From the NCBI GenBank assembly GCA_046728935.1, contig JBKPFS010000038.1:1-46042 (forward strand): a stretch of 46,042 nucleotides of DNA. Reading direction: 5' to 3'. The DNA comes from DATAFO01 sp046728935 (lineage in GTDB: Bacteria > Actinomycetota > Thermoleophilia > Solirubrobacterales > 70-9). The notes below the pieces were generated by a model. That model was not told where the DNA came from. It was given only the letters and a program-made list of their open reading frames with translations, and ran no database searches. The first letter of the stretch is position 1, and every line of letters begins with the position of its first letter. Position numbers and translations under genes: made by a program. Below, piece by piece: positions 32,796 to 40,644 of the stretch.

Positions 32796-33458
32796 ATGCC
32801 CGAGCACGGCGTCGAGCTGCCGATCTTCGAGCTTCCGGCCGTGCTCCTCCCCGGGGAGCTGATGCCTCTGCACATCTTCGAGGAGCGCTACAAGCGCATG
32901 ATCGGCCACTGCCTCGAGGCCGAGGAGCCATTCGGGATCGTCTTCCGGGACGACGACGGCAGCGCGCGGCGCATCGGCTGCGAGGCCCGGGTGACCGACG
33001 TGCTCGAGCGATTCGAGGACGGCCGGATGAACATCGTCGTCTCCGGCGAGCGACCCTTCCGCGTCCTCGATCGCTTCGAGGCCCCCGATTACCCGGCCGG
33101 CGAGGTCGAGCCGATCGACTCCGACGGGCTCGAGGCGGACGAAGTCCCCGACGCGGAGGGGACCGACGAGGACGCGGCCCGAACGGCGCGGGACGCGTTC
33201 GCCGAGCTGGTCGAGCAGGTCTCGGGCGAGCCCCCGGACGCCGAGGAGCTGGCGATCCAGAGCTCCTACGACCTGGCCGCGCGCGTCGAGCTGCCCGCTG
33301 AGACGAAGCAGATCCTGCTCGAGTCGCGCTCCGAGCCCCAGCGGATGCGGATCCTCGGCAGCGCGTTCGGGGCGCTCCTGCAGGCCATGGAGCGCTCGCA
33401 GGAGATCGCCGAGCGGGCGCGGATGAACGGCAAGGTGATCTTCGGCGACCACGCGTAG
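32796..33458 (+). CDS. LON peptidase substrate-binding domain protein
   Basis: A 220-residue stand-alone LON N-terminal (PUA-like) domain. Typical blocks are LPIFELPAVLLPGELMPLHIFEERYKRMI, FGIVFRDDDGSARRIGCEA, and FEDGRMNIVVSGERPFRVLD, followed by an acidic linker (DEVPDAEGTDEDAARTARD) and a helical end with SRSEPQRMRILGSAF. No ATPase or protease domain follows, so it likely binds unfolded protein or another ligand without cleaving it. Its stop TAG is part of the TAGACT box of the next gene (33456-33461). Divergent from the adenylate cyclase. The role in this organism is unknown. Confidence 0.9.
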   Translation: MPEHGVELPIFELPAVLLPGELMPLHIFEERYKRMIGHCLEAEEPFGIVFRDDDGSARRIGCEARVTDVLERFEDGRMNIVVSGERPFRVLDRFEAPDYPAGEVEPIDSDGLEADEVPDAEGTDEDAARTARDAFAELVEQVSGEPPDAEELAIQSSYDLAARVELPAETKQILLESRSEPQRMRILGSAFGALLQAMERSQEIAERARMNGKVIFGDHA

Positions 33459-33461
33459 ACT
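33456..33461 (+). promoter_or_regulatory. -10 box of isochorismatase-like gene
   Basis: TAGACT, beginning with the stop codon of the LON-domain gene and 10 nt before the ATG at 33472. Confidence 0.4.
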
Positions 33462-33471
33462 CGGCCCCGCG

Positions 33472-34521
33472 ATGCGCGAGCTGCCTCTCCCGGCGCATTT
33501 CGATCCGGGCCGCGTCGGCGACGTATGGCGGGTCCCGTACGAGGATCGCGCCCGGGAGGCACCGGAATGGGCGCGGGAGCACGGCCTGCGCCCGGCCGCC
33601 GAGGACGCGTTCAGGCTTGGCCTGCTTGCCGTCGACGTTCAGAACACCTTCTGCGTCCCCGGCTTCGAGCTCTTCGTCGCCGGGCGCTCGGGAACCGGCG
33701 CCGTCGACGACAACCGCCGCCTGTGCGAGTTCATCTACCGCAACCTCGGAGCGATCACGCAGATCCTCCCCAGCCTCGACACCCACCACGCGATGCAGGT
33801 GTTCCACGCGATCTGGCTCGTCGACGAGCGGGGCGACCATCCCGAGCCCTACACCCTGGTCTCGGCCGAGGACGTCCAGGCCGGCCGCTGGAGCGTCAAC
33901 CCGGCCGTGGCGGAGGCGCTGGGCATCGAGCTCGACTACGCCGCGCGCCACCTCGCCCACTACACGGCGAGACTCGCCGAGGGCGGCAAGTACGACCTCA
34001 CCGTGTGGCCCTACCACGCGATGCTGGGCGGCATCGGCCACGCGCTCGTCTCAGCCGTCGAGGAGGCGATCTTCTTCCACGGCGTCGCCCGCTACAGCCC
34101 GCCCTCCTTCCAGGTCAAGGGCGACAACCCGCTCACCGAGCACTACTCGATGCTGGGGCCGGAGGTGACCGAGGGCCCCGACGGCGATCGCATAGACGGC
34201 AAGAACACGGAGCTGATCGAGAGGCTGCTCACCTTCGACGCCGTCGTCGTCGCGGGGCAGGCGAAGAGCCACTGCCTGGCGTGGACGATCGACGACCTGC
34301 TCTCCGACGAGGGCGTGCGCGAGCGCGGCCTGGCCGAGCGCACGTACCTGCTCGAGGACTGCACCTCGCCCGTGGTCGTGCCCGGCGCCGTCGACTACAC
34401 CGACGAGGCGAACGCGGCGTTCGAGCGCTACGCGGAGGCGGGCATGCACGTGGTCCGCTCGACCGATCCGGTCGACAGCTGGCCGGGCCTCGCGGAGCGG
34501 ATGTCCGTCGCGAGCCGCTAG
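33472..34521 (+). CDS. Isochorismatase-like cysteine hydrolase (nicotinamidase-related)
   Basis: A 349-residue protein of the isochorismatase/nicotinamidase superfamily, longer than the usual ~200. The catalytic Asp is in GLLAVDVQNTFCVPGFELFV, a metal-like DTHH motif occurs in PSLDTHHAMQVFHAIWL, the Lys/aromatic segment is near KYDLTVWPYHAMLGGIGHAL, and the nucleophile Cys is in AGQAKSHCLAWTIDDLL. These enzymes hydrolyse amides or vinyl ethers such as nicotinamide. The extra length comes from inserts around 110-170 and a C-terminal extension. Substrate uncertain; nicotinamidase is possible but the long form is atypical. It lies 13 nt after the LON-domain gene. Confidence 0.85.
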   Translation: MRELPLPAHFDPGRVGDVWRVPYEDRAREAPEWAREHGLRPAAEDAFRLGLLAVDVQNTFCVPGFELFVAGRSGTGAVDDNRRLCEFIYRNLGAITQILPSLDTHHAMQVFHAIWLVDERGDHPEPYTLVSAEDVQAGRWSVNPAVAEALGIELDYAARHLAHYTARLAEGGKYDLTVWPYHAMLGGIGHALVSAVEEAIFFHGVARYSPPSFQVKGDNPLTEHYSMLGPEVTEGPDGDRIDGKNTELIERLLTFDAVVVAGQAKSHCLAWTIDDLLSDEGVRERGLAERTYLLEDCTSPVVVPGAVDYTDEANAAFERYAEAGMHVVRSTDPVDSWPGLAERMSVASR

Positions 34522-34530
34522 ACGATCAAT

Positions 34531-36087
34531 CTACGCGGCCGCGACCGCCCCGCCGCGCCGCGGGTCTCCCCCGCCGCCCAGCTCGCCCGTGGCGGGGTCG
34601 CGTGCGACGGCGTGGACGCCCCCGAAGAACACGTTTCGCTCGCGCCAGCTCACGACCTCGTATCCGCGCTCCTCGAGCCGCGCGAGGGCCTCGGCGTCGA
34701 CCCCTGGCTCGGCCTGCACGGCCCCGGCCTCGAAGTGGACGCGAGGCGCGACGACCGCCTCGGCCACGTCCATGCGATCGACGAGCAGCCGCAGCACGGT
34801 CTGCAGGACCGCCGAGCGGATCCTGTTCGAGCCGCCGCTGCCGAGGCCCGCCTCGAGCTCGCCGTCGCGCAGGACGACGGTCGGCGACATCATCGAGGGC
34901 AGGCGCCGGCCTGGCTGGTGGCGGTGGAAGCCATGGGGGTTGAGGTCCTCCTCCCCGAGCATGTTGTTCACGTGGACGCCCGTGCCGGGAACGATCAGAC
35001 CTGAGCCGGTGCCGTTGGAGCAGGTGACGGTCGCGCAGTCGCCGTCCGGGTCCACGGCGGTGATGTGAGTGGTCGAGCCGAGGCGATCGCCCGGGACCAG
35101 CGGCCCCTCCCCCGCACGCTGGCGGGCCACGATCGCCGCAGCAGCGTTGGCCAGGTGCTCGCCGGTGAGAAACCGGGACGCGAAGCCCGGATCGTGCAGG
35201 GCGTCGACGAACTCGAGGGTGCGCGCGGCCTGTGCCGCCTCCATCGCCCCAACCACCTCCTCGATGCCGGTCGCGCCGACCCTGTCCAAAAGATCGAGCG
35301 CAAAGGCGATCAGGATGCCGCCCGACGAGGGTGGCGGGTTGGTGAGCAGATCGTGCCCGCGAAACGCCCCGCGGACGGGCTCGCGCGCGATCGGCTCGTA
35401 GGCGGCGAGGTCGGCCCGGCCGAGGGTTCCGCCGCGCTCGAGCACCCAATCGGAGATCGCGGCGGCGATCTCGCCGCGGTAGAAGGGCTCGGCGCCCTCC
35501 GCGCCGAAGCGCTCGAGGGCGTCCGCCAGGTCGGGAAAGCGGAAGGTGCCGCCGGTGTCGAGGATCGTGCCGGCGGGCGCGTACACCGCCTGCCCCTCCT
35601 CGTAGTTGGTGAGGATCGGCTCCAGGATGCTCAAGAAGAAGGCGTGCTCCGGGTTGACAGTGTGACCCTCGCGCGCCAGCCGGGCGGGCTCGGCCGCGAG
35701 CTCGGCGAGCGGCACGGTGCCGAACCGGCGTATGGCCTCCTCCAGGCCGGCGGGCGTCCCGGGAACGCCGCAGGAGGCGGCGCCGACGTTGAACACCTGG
35801 GGCGACTCCGGCGTGAAGTACACGGGAATCGGCACCAGCTCGGAGCGCCGCTCGGCCCCGTCGAGGCCGGGGGCCGCGACGAAGAAGTCGAGCAGCACCG
35901 ACTCCTCGGCGGTGTGGACGAGCATGAAGCCACCCGCGCCGAGCCCGGTGAGCGGGCTCTCCGTGACGAACGACGTCAGCACGGCCGCGACCGCGGCGTC
36001 GACCGCCTTGCCCCCCTCGCGCAGCACGCGAGCGCCCGCCTCCGCGGTGAGCGGATGCCCGGCGGCGACGACCCCGCGCCTCGTCAT
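34531..36087 (-). CDS. Gamma-glutamyltransferase family protein
   Basis: A 518-residue Ntn-hydrolase of the gamma-glutamyltranspeptidase family. The precursor is cleaved before the nucleophile Thr339 in GDRLGSTTHITAVDPDGDCA. Other landmarks are GAGGFMLVHTAEESVLLDFF, VPGTPAGLEEAIRRFG, NPPPSSGGILIAFALDLLD, and GSGLIVPGTGVHVNNMLGEEDLNPHG, with a GLGSGGSNRI motif in the small subunit. It would transfer or hydrolyse gamma-glutamyl groups from glutathione-like thiols or other gamma-glutamyl amides. No signal peptide is visible, so it appears cytoplasmic; that, and the absence of glutathione in most actinobacteria, leave its substrate open. TAGGGT box 6 nt before the ATG. Confidence 0.92.
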   Translation of the reverse strand: MTRRGVVAAGHPLTAEAGARVLREGGKAVDAAVAAVLTSFVTESPLTGLGAGGFMLVHTAEESVLLDFFVAAPGLDGAERRSELVPIPVYFTPESPQVFNVGAASCGVPGTPAGLEEAIRRFGTVPLAELAAEPARLAREGHTVNPEHAFFLSILEPILTNYEEGQAVYAPAGTILDTGGTFRFPDLADALERFGAEGAEPFYRGEIAAAISDWVLERGGTLGRADLAAYEPIAREPVRGAFRGHDLLTNPPPSSGGILIAFALDLLDRVGATGIEEVVGAMEAAQAARTLEFVDALHDPGFASRFLTGEHLANAAAAIVARQRAGEGPLVPGDRLGSTTHITAVDPDGDCATVTCSNGTGSGLIVPGTGVHVNNMLGEEDLNPHGFHRHQPGRRLPSMMSPTVVLRDGELEAGLGSGGSNRIRSAVLQTVLRLLVDRMDVAEAVVAPRVHFEAGAVQAEPGVDAEALARLEERGYEVVSWRERNVFFGGVHAVARDPATGELGGGGDPRRGGAVAAA

Positions 36088-36093
36088 GCGCGG

Positions 36094-36099
36094 ACCCTA
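36094..36099 (-). promoter_or_regulatory. -10 box of gamma-glutamyltransferase gene
   Basis: TAGGGT on the minus strand, 6 nt before the ATG; likely leaderless. Confidence 0.4.
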
Positions 36100-36101
36100 G
36101 T

Positions 36102-36143
36102 GCCCCGTCAGCCGATGAACGCCCCGCCATCGGCGGACGGGGC
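36102..36143 (-). terminator. Long hairpin terminator after ftsZ
   Basis: Arms 36102-36117 and 36128-36143 pair over 16 bp with a single A/G mismatch and a 10-nt loop, in the 70-nt gap between the ftsZ stop (36158) and the ggt promoter. It should end the parA-ftsZ transcript and insulate ggt. No U-tract. It is the longest hairpin I found in the window. Confidence 0.7.
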
Positions 36144-36157
36144 GCCGCGTCGGTGCG

Positions 36158-37639
36158 CTACCTGCCCGGTACGAATTCCGGGGCTTCGACCGACAGGTCC
36201 CGCGGGCGCGACTCGAAGCTCTTCGCGGTCCCGGCGCGGCGGTCGGCCGGCCGTCGTGTCGAGGTCGTCGTCGTGCCCGCTGCGCGGATCCCCCGCTGGC
36301 TGCCGTCGGCGCGCCGGCCCCGGCCGTCGAATCGGGTCGCGATCACGGTCACCCAGACCTGATCGGTGAGCGAGTCGTCGAGGTTGGCGCCGAAGATGAT
36401 GTTGGCGTCCGGGTGCGCGGACTCCTGCACCACCTTCGCCGCCTCGCTCACCTCGAGCAGCGAGAGGTCGTGGCCGCCCGTGATCGAGAGCAGGATCGAG
36501 CGCGCCCCGTCGACCGAGGTCTCGAGCAGCGGCGAGGACACGGCACGCTCGGCGGCGAACATCGCTCGGTTGTCGCCGGTGCCCATGCCGATCCCGAGCA
36601 GCGCCTGGCCCGCGTCGCGCATGGTCGTGCGCACGTCCGCGAAGTCGAGGTTGATCAGCCCGGGCAGGGTGATCAGCTCGGAGATCCCCTGCACTCCCTG
36701 GCGCAGCACGTCGTCGGCGACCTGGAAAGCCTCGATCATCGTCGTGGTCTTGGTGAGGACCGTGAGCAGTTTCTCGTTCGGGACCACGATCAGGGTGTCG
36801 ACCTCGCCGCTGAGCGCGTCGATCCCCTCGTCCGCCTGCTTCGCGCGGCGCGTGCCCTCGAAGCGGAACGGCTTCGTGACGATGCCCACCGTGAGCGCTC
36901 CGACGTCACGCGCAAGGCGCGCGATCACCGGTGCCGCGCCGGTGCCGGTCCCGCCGCCGACCCCGGCCGTGATGAAGACCATGTCCGAGCCCTTGAGCAG
37001 GCGCTTGATCTTGTCCTGCTCCTCGAACGCGGCGCGGTAGCCCAGCTCGGGATCGGAGCCGGCGCCGAGGCCGCGCGAGACCCCGCTGCCGAGATGGACC
37101 GTGACGTCCGCGGCCGACTGCTGAAGCGACTGGAGGTCGGTGTTGATGGCCATGAACTCGACGCCCGGGATGTGGGCCTCGACCATGCGGTTGACGGCGT
37201 TGACCCCCGCGCCGCCGATGCCGACGACGCGGATCACCGGGGAGTGAGGCCGCGCCTCGCCGGGCGGGCCTCCGAGCGAGGGGTCCTCGCGGCCGTAGGC
37301 GGGTCCCTCGACCTCGGGCATGTCCTCGCCGAAGATCCTGCTCAGGCGCTCCTTTGGCTCGGGAAGCGTGGTGGCGGACTCGGACTCCTCGACCCGGTAG
37401 GCGCGCACGCGCTCGGGATCGGGCGGCGCCTGCTCCGGGGTCCGCTCGGGCGCCGGGGGCTCCGGCTCGCGCGGCGCGGGCGGCTGCTCGGGAGCCGGGC
37501 TCTCGCGCATCACCGACGTCTCCTCCTCGGCCGGCTGGCCGCCGGCCGGCGCCTCGGGCGGATCGTCGGGTTGGGCGGTTGAACGGAACAGGTCGGCGAG
37601 CGGGCCCTCGCGCATGCTGGCCCGCTTACGACGTGCCAT
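36158..37639 (-). CDS. ftsZ: FtsZ-family GTPase with long N-terminal extension
   Basis: A 493-residue FtsZ. The GTPase core starts near residue 135 (VIRVVGIGGAGVNAVNRMVE) and carries the tubulin signature AGVGGGTGTGAAP (225-237), a P-loop-like GTPase region, and the T7 catalytic loop NLDFADVRTTM (330-340) with both aspartates, so polymer-coupled GTP hydrolysis should work. The C-terminus ends VEAPEFVPGR, which resembles the conserved peptide that binds FtsA/SepF-type partners. Unusual is the ~130-residue N-terminal extension, rich in Pro, Glu and Arg and probably disordered; ordinary FtsZ has about 10 residues there. The ATG overlaps the parA stop by 14 nt. No dcw-cluster division gene flanks it; this may be a second, specialised FtsZ. 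Confidence 0.93.
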   Translation of the reverse strand: MARRKRASMREGPLADLFRSTAQPDDPPEAPAGGQPAEEETSVMRESPAPEQPPAPREPEPPAPERTPEQAPPDPERVRAYRVEESESATTLPEPKERLSRIFGEDMPEVEGPAYGREDPSLGGPPGEARPHSPVIRVVGIGGAGVNAVNRMVEAHIPGVEFMAINTDLQSLQQSAADVTVHLGSGVSRGLGAGSDPELGYRAAFEEQDKIKRLLKGSDMVFITAGVGGGTGTGAAPVIARLARDVGALTVGIVTKPFRFEGTRRAKQADEGIDALSGEVDTLIVVPNEKLLTVLTKTTTMIEAFQVADDVLRQGVQGISELITLPGLINLDFADVRTTMRDAGQALLGIGMGTGDNRAMFAAERAVSSPLLETSVDGARSILLSITGGHDLSLLEVSEAAKVVQESAHPDANIIFGANLDDSLTDQVWVTVIATRFDGRGRRADGSQRGIRAAGTTTTSTRRPADRRAGTAKSFESRPRDLSVEAPEFVPGR

Positions 37640-38618
37640 TCGTCAAGACCTCCTCGGCAAGCTCCCGGTAGTACTGAGCGGCGTTCCCCTTCGGATCGTA
37701 CTTGAGCACGCTGCTGCCACGGACGGGGGCCTCGGCGAACTTGATCGCCTTCCGGATCCTCGACTTGAAGACGAGCTCGCCGAAGTTCTCCTCCAGGATC
37801 TCGACGGCCTCCTTGGCGTGCACGGTCCGCGAGTCGAGCATCGTCGGCAGGATGCCCTCGATCTCCACCCCGGGGTTGAGGTTCTCGCGGATCATCTCGA
37901 GCGTGTTCTGGAGCTGCACCAGCCCACGCATGGACAAATACTCGCACTGGACGGGGACGATCACTTTGTCCGAGGCCGTGAGCGCGTTGACGGTCAGCAA
38001 TCCGAGGCTCGGCGGGGTATCGATGCAGACGAAGTCGTAGTCGTCCTCGACCGCGGAGAGCGCCTTCTCCAGGGAGCGCTCGCGCCCGATCTGGGTGGAC
38101 ATCGCGATCTCGGCGCCCGCCAGGTCGATCGAGGAGACGGCGATGTCGATCTCCCGCTTCTGGATCACCTCGCGGATCGGGATGTGATGGACGAGCACGT
38201 CGTACATCGACTTCTCGACCTTGTCGGGATCGATGCCCTGGCTCATCGTCAGGTTGCCCTGTGGGTCGAGGTCGACGCACAGCACGTCGTGTCCGGACTC
38301 GGCGAAGGCGACGGCCAGGTTGAGCGTCGTGGTCGTCTTGGCCACCCCGCCCTTCTGGTTGGCGAACGAGAAGATCTGCGCACGCCGCCCCCTGTCGGCC
38401 GCGCCCTCCTCCCCGGACCCGGGCTCAGGCGCACGCTGCGGCGCCAGCGCCTCACGCGCCGACAGGCGCCCCTCCTGGTCGGGCTCCGGGGGCGTCACGT
38501 TCGCCGGCACCTGGCTCGTCGCGGGCTTGTCATCCTCGCCGCGGGCGTGGACGTCGGCCGGCATGCCGTTCGAGCCATTGAGGTCGCCCTCGCGGGACCC
38601 GCGGTTGAAAAGACCCAT
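37626..38618 (-). CDS. ParA/Soj-family ATPase
   Basis: A 330-residue ParA-type ATPase. After an ~80-residue disordered N-terminus (MGLFNRGSREGDLNG, Pro/Glu/Gly-rich) come the deviant Walker A QKGGVAKTTTTLNLAVA (Lys89-Thr96), Walker A' VDLDPQGNLTM, Walker B DFVCIDTPPSLGLLTVNAL, and SKIRKAIKFAEAPVRG-like C-terminal elements (here SRIRKAIKFAEAPVRGSSVL), the usual Soj/ParA end. ParA proteins form ATP-dependent dimers on DNA and position cargo or chromosomes; MipZ-like relatives place FtsZ. No parB or parS-like gene is adjacent. It overlaps ftsZ by 14 nt, so the two are co-translated and presumably act together. The conserved basic residues near 280-290 support nonspecific DNA binding (inference). 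Confidence 0.93.
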   Translation of the reverse strand: MGLFNRGSREGDLNGSNGMPADVHARGEDDKPATSQVPANVTPPEPDQEGRLSAREALAPQRAPEPGSGEEGAADRGRRAQIFSFANQKGGVAKTTTTLNLAVAFAESGHDVLCVDLDPQGNLTMSQGIDPDKVEKSMYDVLVHHIPIREVIQKREIDIAVSSIDLAGAEIAMSTQIGRERSLEKALSAVEDDYDFVCIDTPPSLGLLTVNALTASDKVIVPVQCEYLSMRGLVQLQNTLEMIRENLNPGVEIEGILPTMLDSRTVHAKEAVEILEENFGELVFKSRIRKAIKFAEAPVRGSSVLKYDPKGNAAQYYRELAEEVLTNGTS

Positions 38619-38695
38619 CGTTCGCGCTTATTCGCACGCCGTGGGGGCATTCCTCCCCGTGCAGAGAAGAAGTCGCCGTGAGGGAACGCCCGCGC

Positions 38696-39625
38696 CTAGC
38701 GCCCTGCGGCGGCCGCCATGGCCTGCGCCTCCACGGCACCCCCGCGGTAGCGCTCCGCGTTCGCGGCGAGCTCTCCCGCGATGAGCGGCCACAGGGACGG
38801 CGGGAGGTCGTGGCCCATGCCGGGGACGATCACGAGCTTGGCTCCGGGGATCGCCTCCGCGACGGAGCGGCCCGCGGCGGGGCGGATCAGCGGATCCCCG
38901 CTCCCGTGGATGACGACGGTCGGGGCGCGGACGCTGCGGAGCTTGCGCGAGCGGTCCCACGCGGCGGTGATGGCGTGGAGCTGCCTCGCGGTGCCGGAGC
39001 GGCTCAGGCCGCGGTCGAACGCCGCGAGCGCGTGCGCGCGGATCCTCTCGTCGTCGCGCGGGGATCGCTCGGATCCGATGACGCGGAAGATCCGCACGAT
39101 GTAGTCGGCGTAGGCGTCGCGCTCGCGGGGCGCCGAGCGCAGGAACGTTCCAAACGCGCGCAGGCGGGGGATCGATGCGACGCGCTTCCCGCTTCCGGTA
39201 GCGATCAGGCCGAGGGAGCGGACCCGGTTCGGATGCCGGTAACCGAGCACTTGGGCGATCATCCCGCCCATCGAGACACCGACCACGTGCCCGGAGTCGT
39301 AGCCGAGCGCCTCGATCAGACCCGCGGCATCGTCAGCGAGGTCGTCGAGCGTGTAAGCGAGCCCAACGCGGAGCCCGGCGAAGATCGCGAGCGAGCGGGG
39401 CGGGCGCCCGCCGCGCTTCGTCGAGCGCCCCGCGTCGCGGTTGTCGAACCGGATCACGCGAAAGCCCTGGCTTCCGAGGAGCTCGCAAAAGCCCTCGTCC
39501 CAGTGGACGAGCTGGGTCCCCAGCCCCATCACGAGCAGCATCGGCTCGCCGTCCGGGTCGCCGAGCTCCTGGTAGCAGAGCTCCACGTCGCCCACTCGCG
39601 CGAAGCGCTCTTCCGTCATCCACAT
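38696..39625 (-). CDS. Alpha/beta-fold hydrolase
   Basis: A 309-residue alpha/beta hydrolase with an intact triad: nucleophile Ser in VVGVSMGGMIAQVLG, acid in VIHGSGDPLIRP, and His in VPGMGHDLPPSLWP. The oxyanion strand is MLLVMGLGTQLVHWD, and FRVIRFDNRDAGRSTKRG is the typical block of the aclacinomycin methylesterase/RdmC-like group. A helical cap lies around 150-230. It likely hydrolyses an ester or similar bond; substrate unknown. ATG at 39625 is supported by TAGCGT 7 nt upstream (a second ATG at 39619 is possible). Single gene, upstream of parA on the same strand with a 77-nt gap. C-terminus is Ala-rich. Confidence 0.88.
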   Translation of the reverse strand: MWMTEERFARVGDVELCYQELGDPDGEPMLLVMGLGTQLVHWDEGFCELLGSQGFRVIRFDNRDAGRSTKRGGRPPRSLAIFAGLRVGLAYTLDDLADDAAGLIEALGYDSGHVVGVSMGGMIAQVLGYRHPNRVRSLGLIATGSGKRVASIPRLRAFGTFLRSAPRERDAYADYIVRIFRVIGSERSPRDDERIRAHALAAFDRGLSRSGTARQLHAITAAWDRSRKLRSVRAPTVVIHGSGDPLIRPAAGRSVAEAIPGAKLVIVPGMGHDLPPSLWPLIAGELAANAERYRGGAVEAQAMAAAAGR

Positions 39626-39632
39626 CCGCGAG

Positions 39633-39638
39633 ACGCTA
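39633..39638 (-). promoter_or_regulatory. -10 box of alpha/beta hydrolase gene
   Basis: TAGCGT on the minus strand, 7 nt before the ATG at 39625; supports that start over 39619. Confidence 0.35.
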
Positions 39639-39717
39639 CCCGGTGCCGATCCCGTTAGTTCGCCTGAGAGCCCAACGGCGGGTGTGCAAACGTCATGATC
39701 GGGAAGTACCGGACCCT

Positions 39718-40644
39718 ATGCCGGAGCTCCTCGACAAGCGGCTGGTGATCGTGACCGGCAAGGGCGGGGTCGGCAAGTCCACGGTGGCGCTTGCCTATGC
39801 GCTCGCCGCCGCTGGACAAGGGAAGAGGACCATCCTCTGCGAGGTCGGCGCCCAAGAGCGACTCTCGCGCGTGTTTCACCGCGCCGAGATCGGGTTCCAC
39901 GAGGTCGAGATGGGGGAGAACCTGTGGGCGATCTCGATCGATCCCGACGAGTCGATCAAGGAGTACCTGCTGCTCCAGCTGAAGGTGCGAGCGATGCGCG
40001 ACCTGCTGGTCCGTTCGAGGATCTTCACCTACCTGGCCGCCGCGACTCCGGGCCTGAAGGAGCTCGTGACGATCGGCAAGATCTGGGAGCTGGCGCAGCA
40101 GGACCGCCGGGTGAAGAAGGGGCGCCAGTACGACCTCGTGGTTGTCGACGCGCCGGCGACCGGCCACGGCGTCGGCTTCCTTCAGACGCCCCGCACGTTC
40201 GCCAACATCGCCCGCGTCGGACCGATCCGCTCGCAGGCGGAGACCCTGGACGCGTTCATCTGCAACCACCGCAAGACCGGGGTCGCGATCGTCGCCCTGC
40301 CCGAGGAGATGCCCGTCAACGAGACCGCCGCCCTCGAACGCGACCTGGGCGGCGAGGTGGGGGTCGCGGTCGACAGGATCGTGATGAACGGGCTCTATCC
40401 CGAGCGCTTTACGGAGGGCGAGGTCGAGCGCCTGACCGAGCTGATCGAGGTGGAGAAGGGAAACGGGCTCGTGCGCGCCGCGTGCCGAGCGGCGGTGCGC
40501 GAGAGCCGCAGGGCGCGCTCGCAGCGCGAGCAGCTGGCCCGGTTGGAGGAGCTGACCGAGGCGCGCCTCACCACTCTGCCGTTCCTGTTCCAGCCCGAGG
40601 TGGGCGTCGAGGAGATCGCCACGCTGGCGGAGGAGCTGTCCTAG
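39718..40644 (+). CDS. ArsA/Get3-like ATPase, first of a pair
   Basis: A 308-residue SIMIBI-class ATPase of the ArsA/Get3 type. Walker A is VIVTGKGGVGKSTVALAYAL, switch I includes CEVGAQERLSRVF, and the Walker B-like segment is YDLVVVDAPATGHGVGFLQTP. IVALPEEMPVNETAALERDL and IVMNGLYPERF belong to the nucleotide-binding face. The CxxC or Cys triad for metal or zinc is absent, so arsenite export is unlikely and no arsB is nearby. It matches the first member of the mycobacterial Rv3679/Rv3680-type pair in length and order. Its TAG stop is immediately followed by the GTG start of the second ATPase, so both are coupled and probably form a heterodimer. Confidence 0.9.
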   Translation: MPELLDKRLVIVTGKGGVGKSTVALAYALAAAGQGKRTILCEVGAQERLSRVFHRAEIGFHEVEMGENLWAISIDPDESIKEYLLLQLKVRAMRDLLVRSRIFTYLAAATPGLKELVTIGKIWELAQQDRRVKKGRQYDLVVVDAPATGHGVGFLQTPRTFANIARVGPIRSQAETLDAFICNHRKTGVAIVALPEEMPVNETAALERDLGGEVGVAVDRIVMNGLYPERFTEGEVERLTELIEVEKGNGLVRAACRAAVRESRRARSQREQLARLEELTEARLTTLPFLFQPEVGVEEIATLAEELS

